The notes beneath the pieces are model-generated. The model did no database searches. It was given only the letters and a program-made list of their open reading frames with translations, and was not told where the DNA came from. From assembly GCF_001729765.1 (NCBI RefSeq), contig NZ_CP017181.1, positions 496,001 through 560,000 on the forward strand: a stretch of DNA of 64,000 bases, written 5' to 3'. Source of the stretch: Enterobacter kobei (GTDB taxonomy: Bacteria > Pseudomonadota > Gammaproteobacteria > Enterobacterales > Enterobacteriaceae). Shown piece after piece: positions 16,889 to 26,400 of the stretch; the first letter of the stretch is position 1; each line of letters begins with the position of its first letter. The position numbers and the translations under genes are program-made.

Positions 16889-17710
16889 TTACAGCGACTT
16901 CACAAACGCCAGCAGATCTTCGTTGAGCTGGTCCTGGTGGGTCAGCGCAAAGCCGTGCGGCGCGTTGTCGTACACCTTCAGCGTGGCGTTTTTGATCATC
17001 TCTGCCGCCAGCTTGCCGGTGCTTTCAAACGGCACGATCTGGTCGTTACTGCCGTGAATCACCAGCGTCGGCACGTCGATTTTCGCCATATCCGGGCGGA
17101 AGTCGGTTTCGCCGAACGCGGTCACGCAGTCGATGGTGCCTTTCAGCGATGCCAGCAGGGCAATGTTCAGCGTCTGGGTCAGGGCACCGGCAGAAACGGT
17201 TTGTCCGGCGTTGGTACCGTAGAACGGGGTGGCGAAGTCGCTGATGAACTGGGCGCGATCTTTACGCAGTCCGTCGCGAATGCCGTCGAATACGCTTTGA
17301 TCCACACCCTGCGGGAAGGAGTCGGATTTACCGAAGATCGGCGTGACCGCGCCCAGCAGCGCCAGACCGGCGACGCGCGCGCTGCCGTAGTTATTGATGT
17401 AACGGGTCACGTCGCCGCCGCCCATGGAGAAGCCCACCAGCGTCACGTCGCGCAGATCCAGGGTGGTGATCAGGTCATTGATGTCGGACGCAAAGGTGTC
17501 GTAGTCGTAACCGTTCCACGGCTGATCCGAGCGGCCAAACCCGCGACGGTCAAAGGCGATGGCACGGAAGCCGCGCTCGGCCAGGTAGTTCAGTTGGCTG
17601 TCCCACATGTCGCCGTCCAGCGGCCAGCCGTGGCTGAAGAGAACCGGTTTACCCGCGCCACAGTCTTTGTAGTAAATCTGCGTGCCGTCTTTTGCCTTAA
17701 ACGTTGCCAT
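16889..17710 (-). CDS. Alpha/beta hydrolase, chloroperoxidase/esterase type (273 aa)
   Basis: The fold of non-heme chloroperoxidases and aryl esterases is clear: oxyanion region FSHGWPLDGDMW, nucleophile elbow GFSMGGG (Ser95), acid Asp223 in HGSNDQIVP, and His252 in NAPHGF. No signal peptide. It is the last gene of a leftward operon, 30 bp after the MFS gene, so it probably processes the same substrate family as the amidohydrolase. Annotated chloroperoxidases of this group often act as esterases or perhydrolases in vivo; substrate unknown. Confidence 0.9.
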   Translation of the reverse strand: MATFKAKDGTQIYYKDCGAGKPVLFSHGWPLDGDMWDSQLNYLAERGFRAIAFDRRGFGRSDQPWNGYDYDTFASDINDLITTLDLRDVTLVGFSMGGGDVTRYINNYGSARVAGLALLGAVTPIFGKSDSFPQGVDQSVFDGIRDGLRKDRAQFISDFATPFYGTNAGQTVSAGALTQTLNIALLASLKGTIDCVTAFGETDFRPDMAKIDVPTLVIHGSNDQIVPFESTGKLAAEMIKNATLKVYDNAPHGFALTHQDQLNEDLLAFVKSL

Positions 17711-17740
17711 AGTGTGTTCCTGTACAGGTGATGGTTATGG

Positions 17741-19360
17741 TTATACCGGCGCGACCAGGTAGCGAATAGCCGGTGAGGTTGTGCCCTGATGAAAAGCCAG
17801 AACGCGGCTCTGCAGCAGGAGGTCATTCATGGTGTGGCGCTCCTGCTGCCGCAGATGCTCAATCCACGAGCCCATCAGGAAGGTCTCGATAAACAGACCG
17901 GGGCGCTCGATATCTTCATATACCGCCCAGCTCATCGCCCCGGCGCGGCGGCGCACCCGACGCAGCTCGTGGACCGTCTCCAGGAAGGCTTTGGCGTGTT
18001 GCGGGTCGATGAGGTACTCGTGCGAGACCAGCACCGGGCCGCGTTCGTTCGGCAGGTCAATCTCCACGCCGTCCAGCGGCTGACCGCTCAGGTCGAGGTT
18101 CAGGTCCGGATCTTTCTCCAGCTTCCAGCGGAACACCGTCGCGCTCGCCAGCACCATCCCCAGCGTGGCGACAAGCAGCGAGGTTGGGGTACCGAACCGG
18201 GAGGCGATCTGCCCCCAGAGGGCGCTGCCCGCGGTCATCGAGCCGAAGAACACCGTCAGATACACCGCCAGCGCGCGGGCCTTCACCCAGCGGGCGGCGC
18301 TGCGCTGTGCGCCGAGATTGAGGGTGGAGAGCACCGCAATCCACGCGAAGCCGGTGAAAAACTCAAACAGGTTAAGCAGCCAGACGTGGCGCACAAACGC
18401 CAGCGCCAGCATGGTAAGGGCAAAGGTCAGGCTGGCGGCCACCATCAGGCGGTCGGCATTCAGCCGCTGGCGCAGGCGCGGCAGCAGAATCGCACCGGCA
18501 ATCGCCCCCAGGCCAATGCACGCCAGCATTACGCCGTAACCCGCCGGGCCTAAGCCCAGCTCGCGGCGCGCCACCAGCGGCAGTAACGCCCAGCCCGCGC
18601 TGCCGAAAACGAAGAAGGCCACGGTGCGCACCAGCACGTTGCGCAGCACCGGCGCGGCGTGCACGTAGCGAATGCCGGATCGCACCGCCGAGAAGAAATG
18701 CTCCGGCGGCAGACGCTGCATGGTCGGGGCCTGACGCCAGCGCCACAGCACCCACGCCACACCGACCACGGACAGCGCGTTCAGGGCAAACACCATCCAC
18801 GGCCCGGCGAGCGACAGCAGAAAACCACCCAGCGCGGGACCAATCGCCCGGCTGATGTTTACCCCGAGCGAGTTCAGCGCCACGGCGGCACCCAGCTCGG
18901 GCTTGCTCACCAGGTCCGGCACCACGGCCTGAAACGGCGGCGAGCTCATCGCCGCGCCGACGCTCAGCAGAAACGTCGCCACCAGCAGAACGGCGGGGGT
19001 GACGTGTCCGGTGAAGGAGAGCACCGTCAGCCCGGCGGCGGCGATAAACACCCACAGCTGGGAGAAGAGCAGGTATTTACGCCGATCGACGATATCCGCC
19101 ATTACCCCGGACGGCAGGGCGAAGAGGAACATCGGCAGGCTGCTGGCCGCCTGCACCAGCGCGATGTCCAGCGGATCGGCGCTCAGGGTCAGCATGCTCC
19201 AGTTGATGCCGACGTCGCTCATCCATGAGCCGACGTTAGAGACCACCGTGGCGATCCACAGCATCCTGAACACCGGCTGGCTTAGCGGCTGCCAGGGCGA
19301 AACCGTTGATGTGTGCGTCGTCTCGACGTGTGCGTCGCGAACGTCGTTAACCTGGGTCAT
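17741..19360 (-). CDS. MFS transporter of the EntS/MFS_3 type with C-terminal cytoplasmic domain (539 aa)
   Basis: Twelve hydrophobic segments follow FRMLWIATVVSNVGSWMSDV, the hallmark of the EntS-like MFS_3 group, with the loop MADIVDRRKYLLFSQ between helices 2 and 3. Beyond residue ~435 the protein carries about 100 soluble residues (VSHEYLIDPQHAKAFLETVHELRR, WAVYEDIERPGLFIETFL) resembling an antibiotic-biosynthesis-monooxygenase-like ferredoxin fold, a recurrent fusion in this group. Probably an exporter. It overlaps the DoxX gene by 4 bp and belongs to the amidohydrolase operon. Confidence 0.88.
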   Translation of the reverse strand: MTQVNDVRDAHVETTHTSTVSPWQPLSQPVFRMLWIATVVSNVGSWMSDVGINWSMLTLSADPLDIALVQAASSLPMFLFALPSGVMADIVDRRKYLLFSQLWVFIAAAGLTVLSFTGHVTPAVLLVATFLLSVGAAMSSPPFQAVVPDLVSKPELGAAVALNSLGVNISRAIGPALGGFLLSLAGPWMVFALNALSVVGVAWVLWRWRQAPTMQRLPPEHFFSAVRSGIRYVHAAPVLRNVLVRTVAFFVFGSAGWALLPLVARRELGLGPAGYGVMLACIGLGAIAGAILLPRLRQRLNADRLMVAASLTFALTMLALAFVRHVWLLNLFEFFTGFAWIAVLSTLNLGAQRSAARWVKARALAVYLTVFFGSMTAGSALWGQIASRFGTPTSLLVATLGMVLASATVFRWKLEKDPDLNLDLSGQPLDGVEIDLPNERGPVLVSHEYLIDPQHAKAFLETVHELRRVRRRAGAMSWAVYEDIERPGLFIETFLMGSWIEHLRQQERHTMNDLLLQSRVLAFHQGTTSPAIRYLVAPV

Positions 19361-19764
19361 GCGAACCTCTCCGCTGCCTTACGCTGCAATCGCCACTGGC
19401 CCGGCCCGGTGAGGGCAAGGGTGGTGAAGATAATCAGCAGCAGCCAGCCAAACTGCCCTTCGGCAATCGACCAGTTCGGGTGCACCGCCAGCATCGCCAC
19501 CAGCAGCACGGCGATAATCGGCAGGCACGCCAGGCGGGTATACACGCCCGCAATGATAAACAGCGGGCAAATTACCTCGGCGACGATGGCCGGGATCAGG
19601 CTGGCATAGGGCCCGAAGCCGAACGGATCTTCAATACGCGTCAGCTCTTCACTGAAGTGCAGTACCTTTGGCAGGCCGTGCACGTACAGCAGCAGCAGGC
19701 TGCCGGTCAGGCGCAGGAAGAACAGCCCCAGGTCAACCCGGGGCGGAGCAAGCGTGTTTTTCAT
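19357..19764 (-). CDS. DoxX family membrane protein (135 aa)
   Basis: Four hydrophobic helices with the family pattern LFFLRLTGSLLLLYVHGLPK near the start and ICPLFIIAGVYTRLACLP in the middle. DoxX-like proteins are inner-membrane subunits sometimes tied to redox or oxidative-stress functions; role here unknown. Its start overlaps the amidohydrolase stop by one base and its end overlaps the MFS start by four bases, so all three are tightly coupled. Confidence 0.88.
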   Translation of the reverse strand: MKNTLAPPRVDLGLFFLRLTGSLLLLYVHGLPKVLHFSEELTRIEDPFGFGPYASLIPAIVAEVICPLFIIAGVYTRLACLPIIAVLLVAMLAVHPNWSIAEGQFGWLLLIIFTTLALTGPGQWRLQRKAAERFA

Positions 19765-21635
19765 CAGAATGCAAAGCAGCTGCAGCCCAGCGCCCCCCAG
19801 AAAGCGTTATCGTCGGACACCGGTATTTCTGACGTGCGGGCAAAATCATGCTGGTGGCTGTGAACCCCGCACGGGCCGCTGCAGTGGTGAACGGCGCTCA
19901 TGCCCACGCGTGCGGCCTGCGGCGGCGCGCTGCGGTAGTGGCCCGGTACTTTCACGACCGGGGACCAGTCGGGCAGAACCGGAATGGCGGGCGGCGCGAG
20001 CGGGCCAAAGGTGCCTGCCGCGTAGACGATATCGCCGTTGACCACCGTCAGGACGGACTCGATGCCCTTGATCTCCTCTTCCGGCACGCGGAAGTAGTCT
20101 TTGCTGAGTACGGCCAGGTCGGCGAGCTGGCCGACCTTGATCTGCCCCTTCTGATTCTGCTCGCTGGAGAACCACGCGCTGCCCTGGGTCCAGAGCATCA
20201 GGGCGGTATCGCGATCCAGACGGGCGCTGTGGTCGTACATCTGCATCCCGCCGACGGTACGGCCGGAGACCAGCCAGTAGAGCGCGATCCACGGGTTGTA
20301 GCTCGCCACGCGGGTGGCGTCCGTACCTAAGCCCACCGGTACGCCGGTCTCCAGCATTTTCGCCACCGGCGGTGTATGGCGGGTGGCTTCGATGCCGTAA
20401 CGTTCGGCAAAGTACTCGCCCTGGAAGGCCATACGGTGCTGGACGGCAATGCCGCCCCCGAGCGCTTTGATGCGGTCGATGTTGGCCTGGGTGACGGTTT
20501 CCGCGTGGTCAAAGAACCAGTGCAGGCCGTTGAACGGAATGTCGCGGTTCACCTTCTCGAAGACGTCCAGCATGCGGCTGATGGATTCGTTATAGGTGGC
20601 GTGCAGGCGGAACGGCCAGCGGTGCTCCACCAGATGGCGCACCACGCGCTCCAGCTCGTCCTCCATGCCCGGCGCGAGATCCGGGCGAGGTTCGAGGAAA
20701 TCTTCAAAATCGGCGGCGGAGAAGACCAGCATCTCGCCCGCGCCGTTATGGCGGAAGAAGTCGCTGCCCTGGCCCGGCGTGAGCATGTCGGTCCATTTCT
20801 CAAAGTCCTCCAGCTCGTGGCCCGGACGCTGGGTAAACAGGTTGTAGGCGATGCGGATGGTCATCTGCTTTTTCTCGTGCAGCTCGGCAATCACCTCGTA
20901 ATCTTCCGGGTAGTTCTGGAAGCCGCCGCCCGCGTCGATGGCGCTGGTCAGCCCCAGACGGTTCAGCTCGCGCATGAACTGACGGGTGGAGTTAACCTGC
21001 TGCTCCAGCGGCAGCTTCGGTCCTTTGGCCAGCGTGGCGTAGAGGATCATGGCGTTCGGGCGCGCAATCAGCATCCCGGTTGGGTTGCCGTTGGCGTCGC
21101 GCTGGATCTCGCCGCCCGGCGGGTTCGGCGTGTCTTTGGTATAGCCGACCACCTTCAGCGCGGCGCGGTTGAGCAGGGCGCGGTCATAGAGGTGCAGGAT
21201 GAAAACCGGGGTGTCCGGGGCGGCGGCGTTGATCTCGTCCAGCGTCGGCATGCGGCGTTCGGCAAACTGGAACTCGGTCCAGCCGCCCACCACGCGTACC
21301 CACTGCGGCGATGGCGTGCGCAGGGCCTGCTCTTTCAGCATCCGCAGGGCATCGGCCAGCGACGGCACGCCTTCCCAGCGCAGCTCGAGGTTGTAGTTCA
21401 GCCCGCCGCGAATGAGGTGCAGGTGTGAATCGTTCAGCCCGGGGATGGCGGTGTGGCCTTTCAAATCGACCACTTTCGTACCGTCGCAATGATGTTGCAT
21501 CACCTCAGCGACGGTACCCACTTCCAGAAATTTTCCATCGCGCACGGCAACGGCTTCCGCGATGGGGTTCTCGCGATCGACGGTATGAAACTGGCCATTA
21601 ACCAGAATGAGATCGGCTTTACCGAGGGTAACCAT
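19764..21635 (-). CDS. Amidohydrolase, YtcJ/AtzF-like metal-dependent hydrolase (623 aa)
   Basis: An amidohydrolase-superfamily TIM-barrel enzyme. Early metal ligands lie in IPGLNDSHLHL (His-x-His), further His in LHATYNESI and WFFDHAETV, and the final Asp in GLGTDATRVASYNP. The typical composite beta domain starts LILVNGQFHTVDRE. The C-terminal ~50 residues contain Cys and His (HHCSGPCGVHSHQHD) beyond the usual YtcJ length and might bind metal. The exact amide or ester substrate is unknown. First gene of the leftward four-gene operon and divergent from a YcaC-like hydrolase, suggesting a shared degradative or detoxifying pathway. Confidence 0.9.
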   Translation of the reverse strand: MVTLGKADLILVNGQFHTVDRENPIAEAVAVRDGKFLEVGTVAEVMQHHCDGTKVVDLKGHTAIPGLNDSHLHLIRGGLNYNLELRWEGVPSLADALRMLKEQALRTPSPQWVRVVGGWTEFQFAERRMPTLDEINAAAPDTPVFILHLYDRALLNRAALKVVGYTKDTPNPPGGEIQRDANGNPTGMLIARPNAMILYATLAKGPKLPLEQQVNSTRQFMRELNRLGLTSAIDAGGGFQNYPEDYEVIAELHEKKQMTIRIAYNLFTQRPGHELEDFEKWTDMLTPGQGSDFFRHNGAGEMLVFSAADFEDFLEPRPDLAPGMEDELERVVRHLVEHRWPFRLHATYNESISRMLDVFEKVNRDIPFNGLHWFFDHAETVTQANIDRIKALGGGIAVQHRMAFQGEYFAERYGIEATRHTPPVAKMLETGVPVGLGTDATRVASYNPWIALYWLVSGRTVGGMQMYDHSARLDRDTALMLWTQGSAWFSSEQNQKGQIKVGQLADLAVLSKDYFRVPEEEIKGIESVLTVVNGDIVYAAGTFGPLAPPAIPVLPDWSPVVKVPGHYRSAPPQAARVGMSAVHHCSGPCGVHSHQHDFARTSEIPVSDDNAFWGALGCSCFAF

Positions 21636-21689
21636 AACTGCTCCTGACTGAGAGGGGAATGGTCAGGATTATGGGAACCGGTTTCGGCA

Positions 21690-21755
21690 AAGATCCAGTT
21701 ATACAATAGGATAGGTATACCAAAGTATAACTATACCTAAGGTTAACTATACGAA
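21690..21755. promoter_or_regulatory. Divergent promoter region with repeated TATAC operator elements
   Basis: The 217-bp space between amidohydrolase and YcaC-like genes holds a dense set of related words: GTTATAC, GGTATACC, GTATAAC, CTATACC and AACTATACG within 60 bp. TAGGTATA (21712-21719) and TATACCTA (21732-21739) form an inverted repeat. This is a likely binding array for the locus regulator, plausibly the FixJ-like protein encoded at 29073-29690, placed to act on both operons. Confidence 0.6.
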
Positions 21756-21852
21756 GAGATAATTACGCCCAGGGGCGATAAACCGCAGGATGAGGGTGAC
21801 TTTATCGCCGTGCGCTCACGGCGATTTCTCCCCTTAACCACTGGAAAATGCT

Positions 21853-22539
21853 ATGACCTCTTCAAAGCTCGAAGTGTTAACCCCTGCGAACTGTCAGATA
21901 ATCTTTATCGATCACCAGCCACAGATGGCGTTTGGCGTGCAGTCTATTGACCGCCAGGTGCTGAAAAATAACACCGTGGCGCTGGCGAAAGCGGCGAAAG
22001 TCTTCAATATCCCGACCATCATCACCACCGTAGAGACCGAAAGCTTCTCCGGTAACACCTATCCGGAACTGCTGGACGTGTTCCCGGGCCAGGACATTCT
22101 GGAGCGTACCTCCATGAACTCCTGGGACGACCAGAAAGTGCGTGACGCGCTGAAGGCCAACGGCAAGAAGAAGGTGGTGGTAGCAGGTCTGTGGACCGAA
22201 GTGTGCAACAACAGCTTTGCCCTGTGCGCGATGCTGGAAGGCGATTATGAAATTTACATGGTGGCGGATGCCTCCGGCGGCACGTCAAAAGAAGCCCACG
22301 ACTTCGCGATGCAGCGCATGATCCAGGCGGGCGTGATCCCGGTGACCTGGCAGCAGGTCATGCTGGAGTGGCAGCGCGACTGGGCGCGTAAAGAGACCTA
22401 CACCGCGGTAATGGATATCGTGCGCGAGCACTCCGGCGCGTACGGCATGGGCGTCGATTACGCCTACACCATGGTGCACAAAGCGCCGTCTCGCCAGAAG
22501 AGCGAGCACCGCACCTTAGCGCCGGTCCCGGCTCGCTAA
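21853..22539 (+). CDS. YcaC-type cysteine hydrolase, isochorismatase-like fold (228 aa)
   Basis: Catalytic residues of the family are present: Asp20 in IIFIDHQPQM and Cys118 in AGLWTEVCNN, with the cis-peptide region before it. It resembles E. coli YcaC but carries a 20-residue tail. YcaC proteins form octameric rings and have uncertain, probably amidase-like, function. It leads the rightward operon with the XapX, receiver and sensor-kinase genes, and lies opposite the amidohydrolase, so both enzymes may act on the same amide compound. Confidence 0.9.
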   Translation: MTSSKLEVLTPANCQIIFIDHQPQMAFGVQSIDRQVLKNNTVALAKAAKVFNIPTIITTVETESFSGNTYPELLDVFPGQDILERTSMNSWDDQKVRDALKANGKKKVVVAGLWTEVCNNSFALCAMLEGDYEIYMVADASGGTSKEAHDFAMQRMIQAGVIPVTWQQVMLEWQRDWARKETYTAVMDIVREHSGAYGMGVDYAYTMVHKAPSRQKSEHRTLAPVPAR

Positions 22540-22600
22540 GCCCTGTCGGCGGGCTGGTCCCTCATCCGGCTCGCCGCTGCTTTTTTCTCTGGAGTTCACA

Positions 22601-22816
22601 ATGAGTACTGGGCTGATATCCCTTGCGGCAGGCGTGTTGATTGGCCTGATGTATGCCGTGCTGAAGGTGCGCTCCCCCGCGCCGCCCGCGCTGGCGTTGA
22701 TTGGCCTGCTGGGGATGCTGGCGGGTGAACAGGCGACGCGGCATCTGTTATCCCGCGACAGTGCGCCTGCACAGGTCACCGTTCCGGCAGCACCGCAGAC
22801 AGGAGCATCATCATGA
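22601..22816 (+). CDS. XapX domain (DUF1427) small membrane protein (71 aa)
   Basis: Two hydrophobic helices with the XapX signature LAAGVLIGLMYAVLKVRSPAPPALALIGLLGML, then a short polar tail. Family function is unknown, but it often neighbours isochorismatase-like or amidohydrolase genes. GGAG lies shortly before the ATG. It overlaps the next XapX gene by 4 bp. Confidence 0.85.
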   Translation: MSTGLISLAAGVLIGLMYAVLKVRSPAPPALALIGLLGMLAGEQATRHLLSRDSAPAQVTVPAAPQTGASS

Positions 22817-23073
22817 AAGCATGGATTATTTCGCTGGTGTGCGGCGTGGTAGCTGGGGTAATTTACGCTCTGCTCGACGTCCATTCGCCGGCACCGCCGG
22901 TTGTCGCCCTGCTTGGCCTGTTTGGCATGCTGGTGGGGGAGCAGCTCATCCCGGTGGGACGACGCTTAATGAGTCGCGAACCGCTGACCCTCGCCTGGTT
23001 TCGTCACGAATGCGTACCGAAAATCAGCGGCACGGCGCCCCCGGCGCCCGCGAAGGACACGCGCGACGTTTAA
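22813..23073 (+). CDS. Second XapX domain protein (86 aa)
   Basis: Paralogue of the preceding gene: LVCGVVAGVIYALLDVHSPAPPVVALLGLFGM aligns position by position. It has a longer basic tail with MSREPLTLAWFRHECVPKISG. The tandem, overlapping pair looks like a duplication and may form a hetero-oligomer in the inner membrane. Function unknown. Confidence 0.85.
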   Translation: MKAWIISLVCGVVAGVIYALLDVHSPAPPVVALLGLFGMLVGEQLIPVGRRLMSREPLTLAWFRHECVPKISGTAPPAPAKDTRDV

Positions 23074-23096
23074 TGATTTGTGAGAGGAAAGACCGC

Positions 23097-23477
23097 ATGA
23101 CGCTGCCGTGGCGCATTGCCATCATTGATGACGAACGTTCCGTCCGCAGCGGGTTGAGTAATCTCCTGGAGTCGGAAGGGTATTCGACCGATACGTTTGA
23201 TTCGGCTGAGGGGTTTCTGAGCCATCCTCTCGCGCTGTCCGGCGCGGCGCTGGTGATCACCGATATCAAGCTGCGAGGCATGAGCGGCCTTGAGCTGTTC
23301 GACAAGCTGCGGCTGCTGGCCGTACCGCCACCCCCTGTACTCTTTATCTCCGGTCATGCTGATGAAAATATGCAGCGGTACGCCCTCAGTCTGGGCGCCG
23401 CTGCATTTTTGCGTAAGCCGATTAACATCGATATTCTGCTGGATCATATTCAGCGGGAGCTGGCCCGCCGACAATAA
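23097..23477 (+). CDS. Stand-alone response regulator receiver (126 aa)
   Basis: A single receiver domain: acidic pair IIDDERSV, phospho-acceptor Asp in LVITDIKLRGMSG (about residue 60), and the Lys in LRKPINI (about 104). There is no output domain. I chose the ATG at 23097, which has GAGAGGA nine bases upstream; the open frame extends further left without support. It lies 9 bp before the giant sensor kinase and is probably its phosphate partner, sink or relay, alongside the FixJ-like regulator. Confidence 0.92.
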   Translation: MTLPWRIAIIDDERSVRSGLSNLLESEGYSTDTFDSAEGFLSHPLALSGAALVITDIKLRGMSGLELFDKLRLLAVPPPPVLFISGHADENMQRYALSLGAAAFLRKPINIDILLDHIQRELARRQ

Positions 23478-23486
23478 GGATCGCGG

Positions 23487-26400
23487 ATGAACGAAAACGA
23501 GCAGCCTGCATTCTGGCCCGCCCAGGGAAATCTTCATCAGGGGCGGGTTTTTGTCCTTAAAGAGGATGTGATTTTTACCGTGCTGGCGCAGGAGGGCGGC
23601 ATCGCCTGGATGAACGCACGTCATCCCCATTCCGGCGGCTCCTTCATCATTGCCACCGCGGTGAGCGACGAAGAGGAAGAGCGGGCCACCCGGCTGCTGA
23701 AAAACGAGTTTGCGCTGCGCGACGTGCTCCATGACAGCTGGGCCATTCGCGCCGTCGCCTCTACCCAGTACCGGGGGCGTTTCGCGCTGGTTTACGCCCC
23801 GTTTTCGTTTGAGCTGCTGGCGCGACGCGCGGGCAGGGCGATCTCCGGGATTGCGCGCTTTATCGAGCTGGCGATCCAGATCTGCGTCCCCCTGCGCCAG
23901 ATGCATCTGCAAAACCTGATCCACGGCGATATCAAACCCGGCAGTATTTTTGTTTATCACGATGCCACCTGCCGTCTGGGCAGCTTTGGCCTCTCCTGCC
24001 GTTTTTCCGATGCCTTCTCGCAGACCCGTCTTACCGTTTCAGGCGGTACCCCCGCCTGGATGTCGCCGGAACATACCACCCGCACCCGTCGCCCCGTCGA
24101 CAGCCGCAGCGATCTCTACAGCCTCGGCATGGTGCTGTATGAACTTCTGACCGGGCGCCTGCCGTTTGAACTGGGCGCGGACGATCAGACCAACTGGGCA
24201 CACTACCATATTGCCTCGGAGCCGCTGGCCCCGGACGTGATACGCCCGGACGTGCCGGGAATGCTCTCGACCATCCTCCTCAAGCTGCTGGAAAAGCATC
24301 CTGATAACCGCTATCAGACGGTGGACGGGCTGATTGCCGACCTGCGACGCTGCCAGGCGACGTTGACCGGTGAGGGCGAGATCGCCCCCTTTACTCCCGG
24401 TCAGCAGGATCGCACCCCGGCGATCCATCTGGCGGATTCCCTGTTCGCGACGCATCCGCAGGCGAATGACGTCATTGCCGCGTTTGAGCGGGTCGGGCAG
24501 AGCCGGGTGCCAGAGCTGGTAACGATCGGCGGACCGTCAGGGATCGGGAAATCCTCGATCATCGCGACGGCGCTTAAAACGCTGCAGCAGCGTACGGTGC
24601 TGCTGGCGGTAGGCAAGGTGGACCAGTTTTCGCCGTCACTGCCTTACGGCGTGCTAAGTTCCGCGTTTCGCACCCTGACGTTGCACCTGCTGGGGCTGCC
24701 CTCAGACGACGTGGCGAAGTGGAAAATCCGCCTCTCGCGCGCGCTGGAGGGCCACGAGGCGCTCGCTGTCAGTCTTGTGCCTGAACTGGGGCTGCTGCTT
24801 GAGAGCAAACCGCGCTTCTCGCCGGATACGTTTTCCATTGATGCCCGGGCGCGCTTCAGCCATATGGTGCTGGCGCTGGTCAAAACCTTTGCCTCTCAGG
24901 GCTGCCCGCTGGTGCTGGTGCTTGACGATCTTCAGTGGAGCGACGCCGCCAGCCTGCATACGCTCAAATACCTGCTGGTGAACAGCGGGGCAATCCCGCT
25001 GCTGGTGGTGGTTGCTTACCGGGATATCTGTTCGTTATCCGATGCCACTTTACAAGCGCTGCTGACGAGTCTTCCGGAAGCGGCGCTAAACGCGAGCGAA
25101 ATTGTCCCTCAGGCGCTGTCCGTGAAAGCGGTAGCGCGCTGGCTGGCGACGCTGTTTCGAACCCGCAGCACGGCGACGTCTGACCTCGCCACGCTGATCC
25201 ATGAAAAAACCGGGGGCAACCCGCTCTTTGTGCATGAGTTTTTCCGCCGCATTGTTGATGACGGGCTGGTGGTGCATAACAAATATCAGGATAAGTGGCA
25301 CTACGATCTGCAGGCGATTCGCGCCCGGCATTACACCGAAAACGTCGTCACCCTGGTGCTGGAGCAGCTCGAAGAGTTGCCCGACGAGACGCGTCGCCTG
25401 CTGGGGAGTTTTGCCTGCCTCGGCGGCAAGGGCGAGATGGAGATGATATGCCGCGTTGTCGGCATGTCGATGGCGGAAATGCGCTATGCGCTCCATCCGG
25501 CGGTCATGGCGCAGCTCATCGTGCTGACGGAAAAAGAGTACGCCTTCACCCACGACAGGGTGCAGGAAGCCGCCTTCGCGCTGCTGGATCCGCATGAGAA
25601 AAGCCACCTTCATCTGACCACCGCCAGCCTGCTGGCCGATGCCGCGCGGCAGGCTGCGGGAAACGAACTGCTTTTCCGCGCCGTTCACCATGTTACGGCC
25701 GCACTGGACAGCATTCAGCCCGCTCCGCAGCGGCAGATGTTCCGCGAGCTGAGCCTGCTGGCCGCGCGCCGGGCGAAACGCACGGGCGATTATCTTTCGG
25801 CACTGAGCTACATCCAGACGGCGAGAGCGCTGGGCAATGCCGGGGTGGTGTCAGACTTTGTGCTGGATATTGAAGAGGCGGGCTGCGAGTTTGCGCTCGG
25901 CCATCTGGAGCGGACCCGCGAGCTGTGCGATGCGATCCTGGGCTGCCCCGGCGGGCTGACCGAAAAAGCGCTGGCGGCCAACCTGCTGGTGGAAGTCTAT
26001 ATTCGCCAGTCGGATAGCCGTCTGGCGCTGGAGGCGGCGCTCTGCTGGCTGGGTATTTTTGGTATTCAGATTGGCCGCCATCCGGAAGATGCCGACTGCG
26101 ATGCTGCCTGGAAAGACTTCTGTAACCGCACGGGCGACGCGCCGCAAAGCCGCTATGCCCAGCTCTCGCGGATGGAAAATCCGGAAACGGAAGCGGTAAT
26201 GAACCTGCTCTACAGCGCCAGCATTTGCGCCAGCTTCATCTGTCCGCGTCTGCACTTTTTGCTGCTCTGCCGCATGATGCACCTGACCCTCGACCACGGC
26301 ATCACCGGCGCCTCCACCACGGCGATGGCCTGGTTTGGCGTGTTGATCGGCCACCGCTATGCCGAGTATCGCCTCGGGTTCCAGTACGGCACGCTGGCCC

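Noticed and set aside
22701..23096. Long N-terminal extension of the receiver protein
   Set aside because: It runs out of frame through both XapX genes and has no homology; the ATG at 23097 has a good Shine-Dalgarno.
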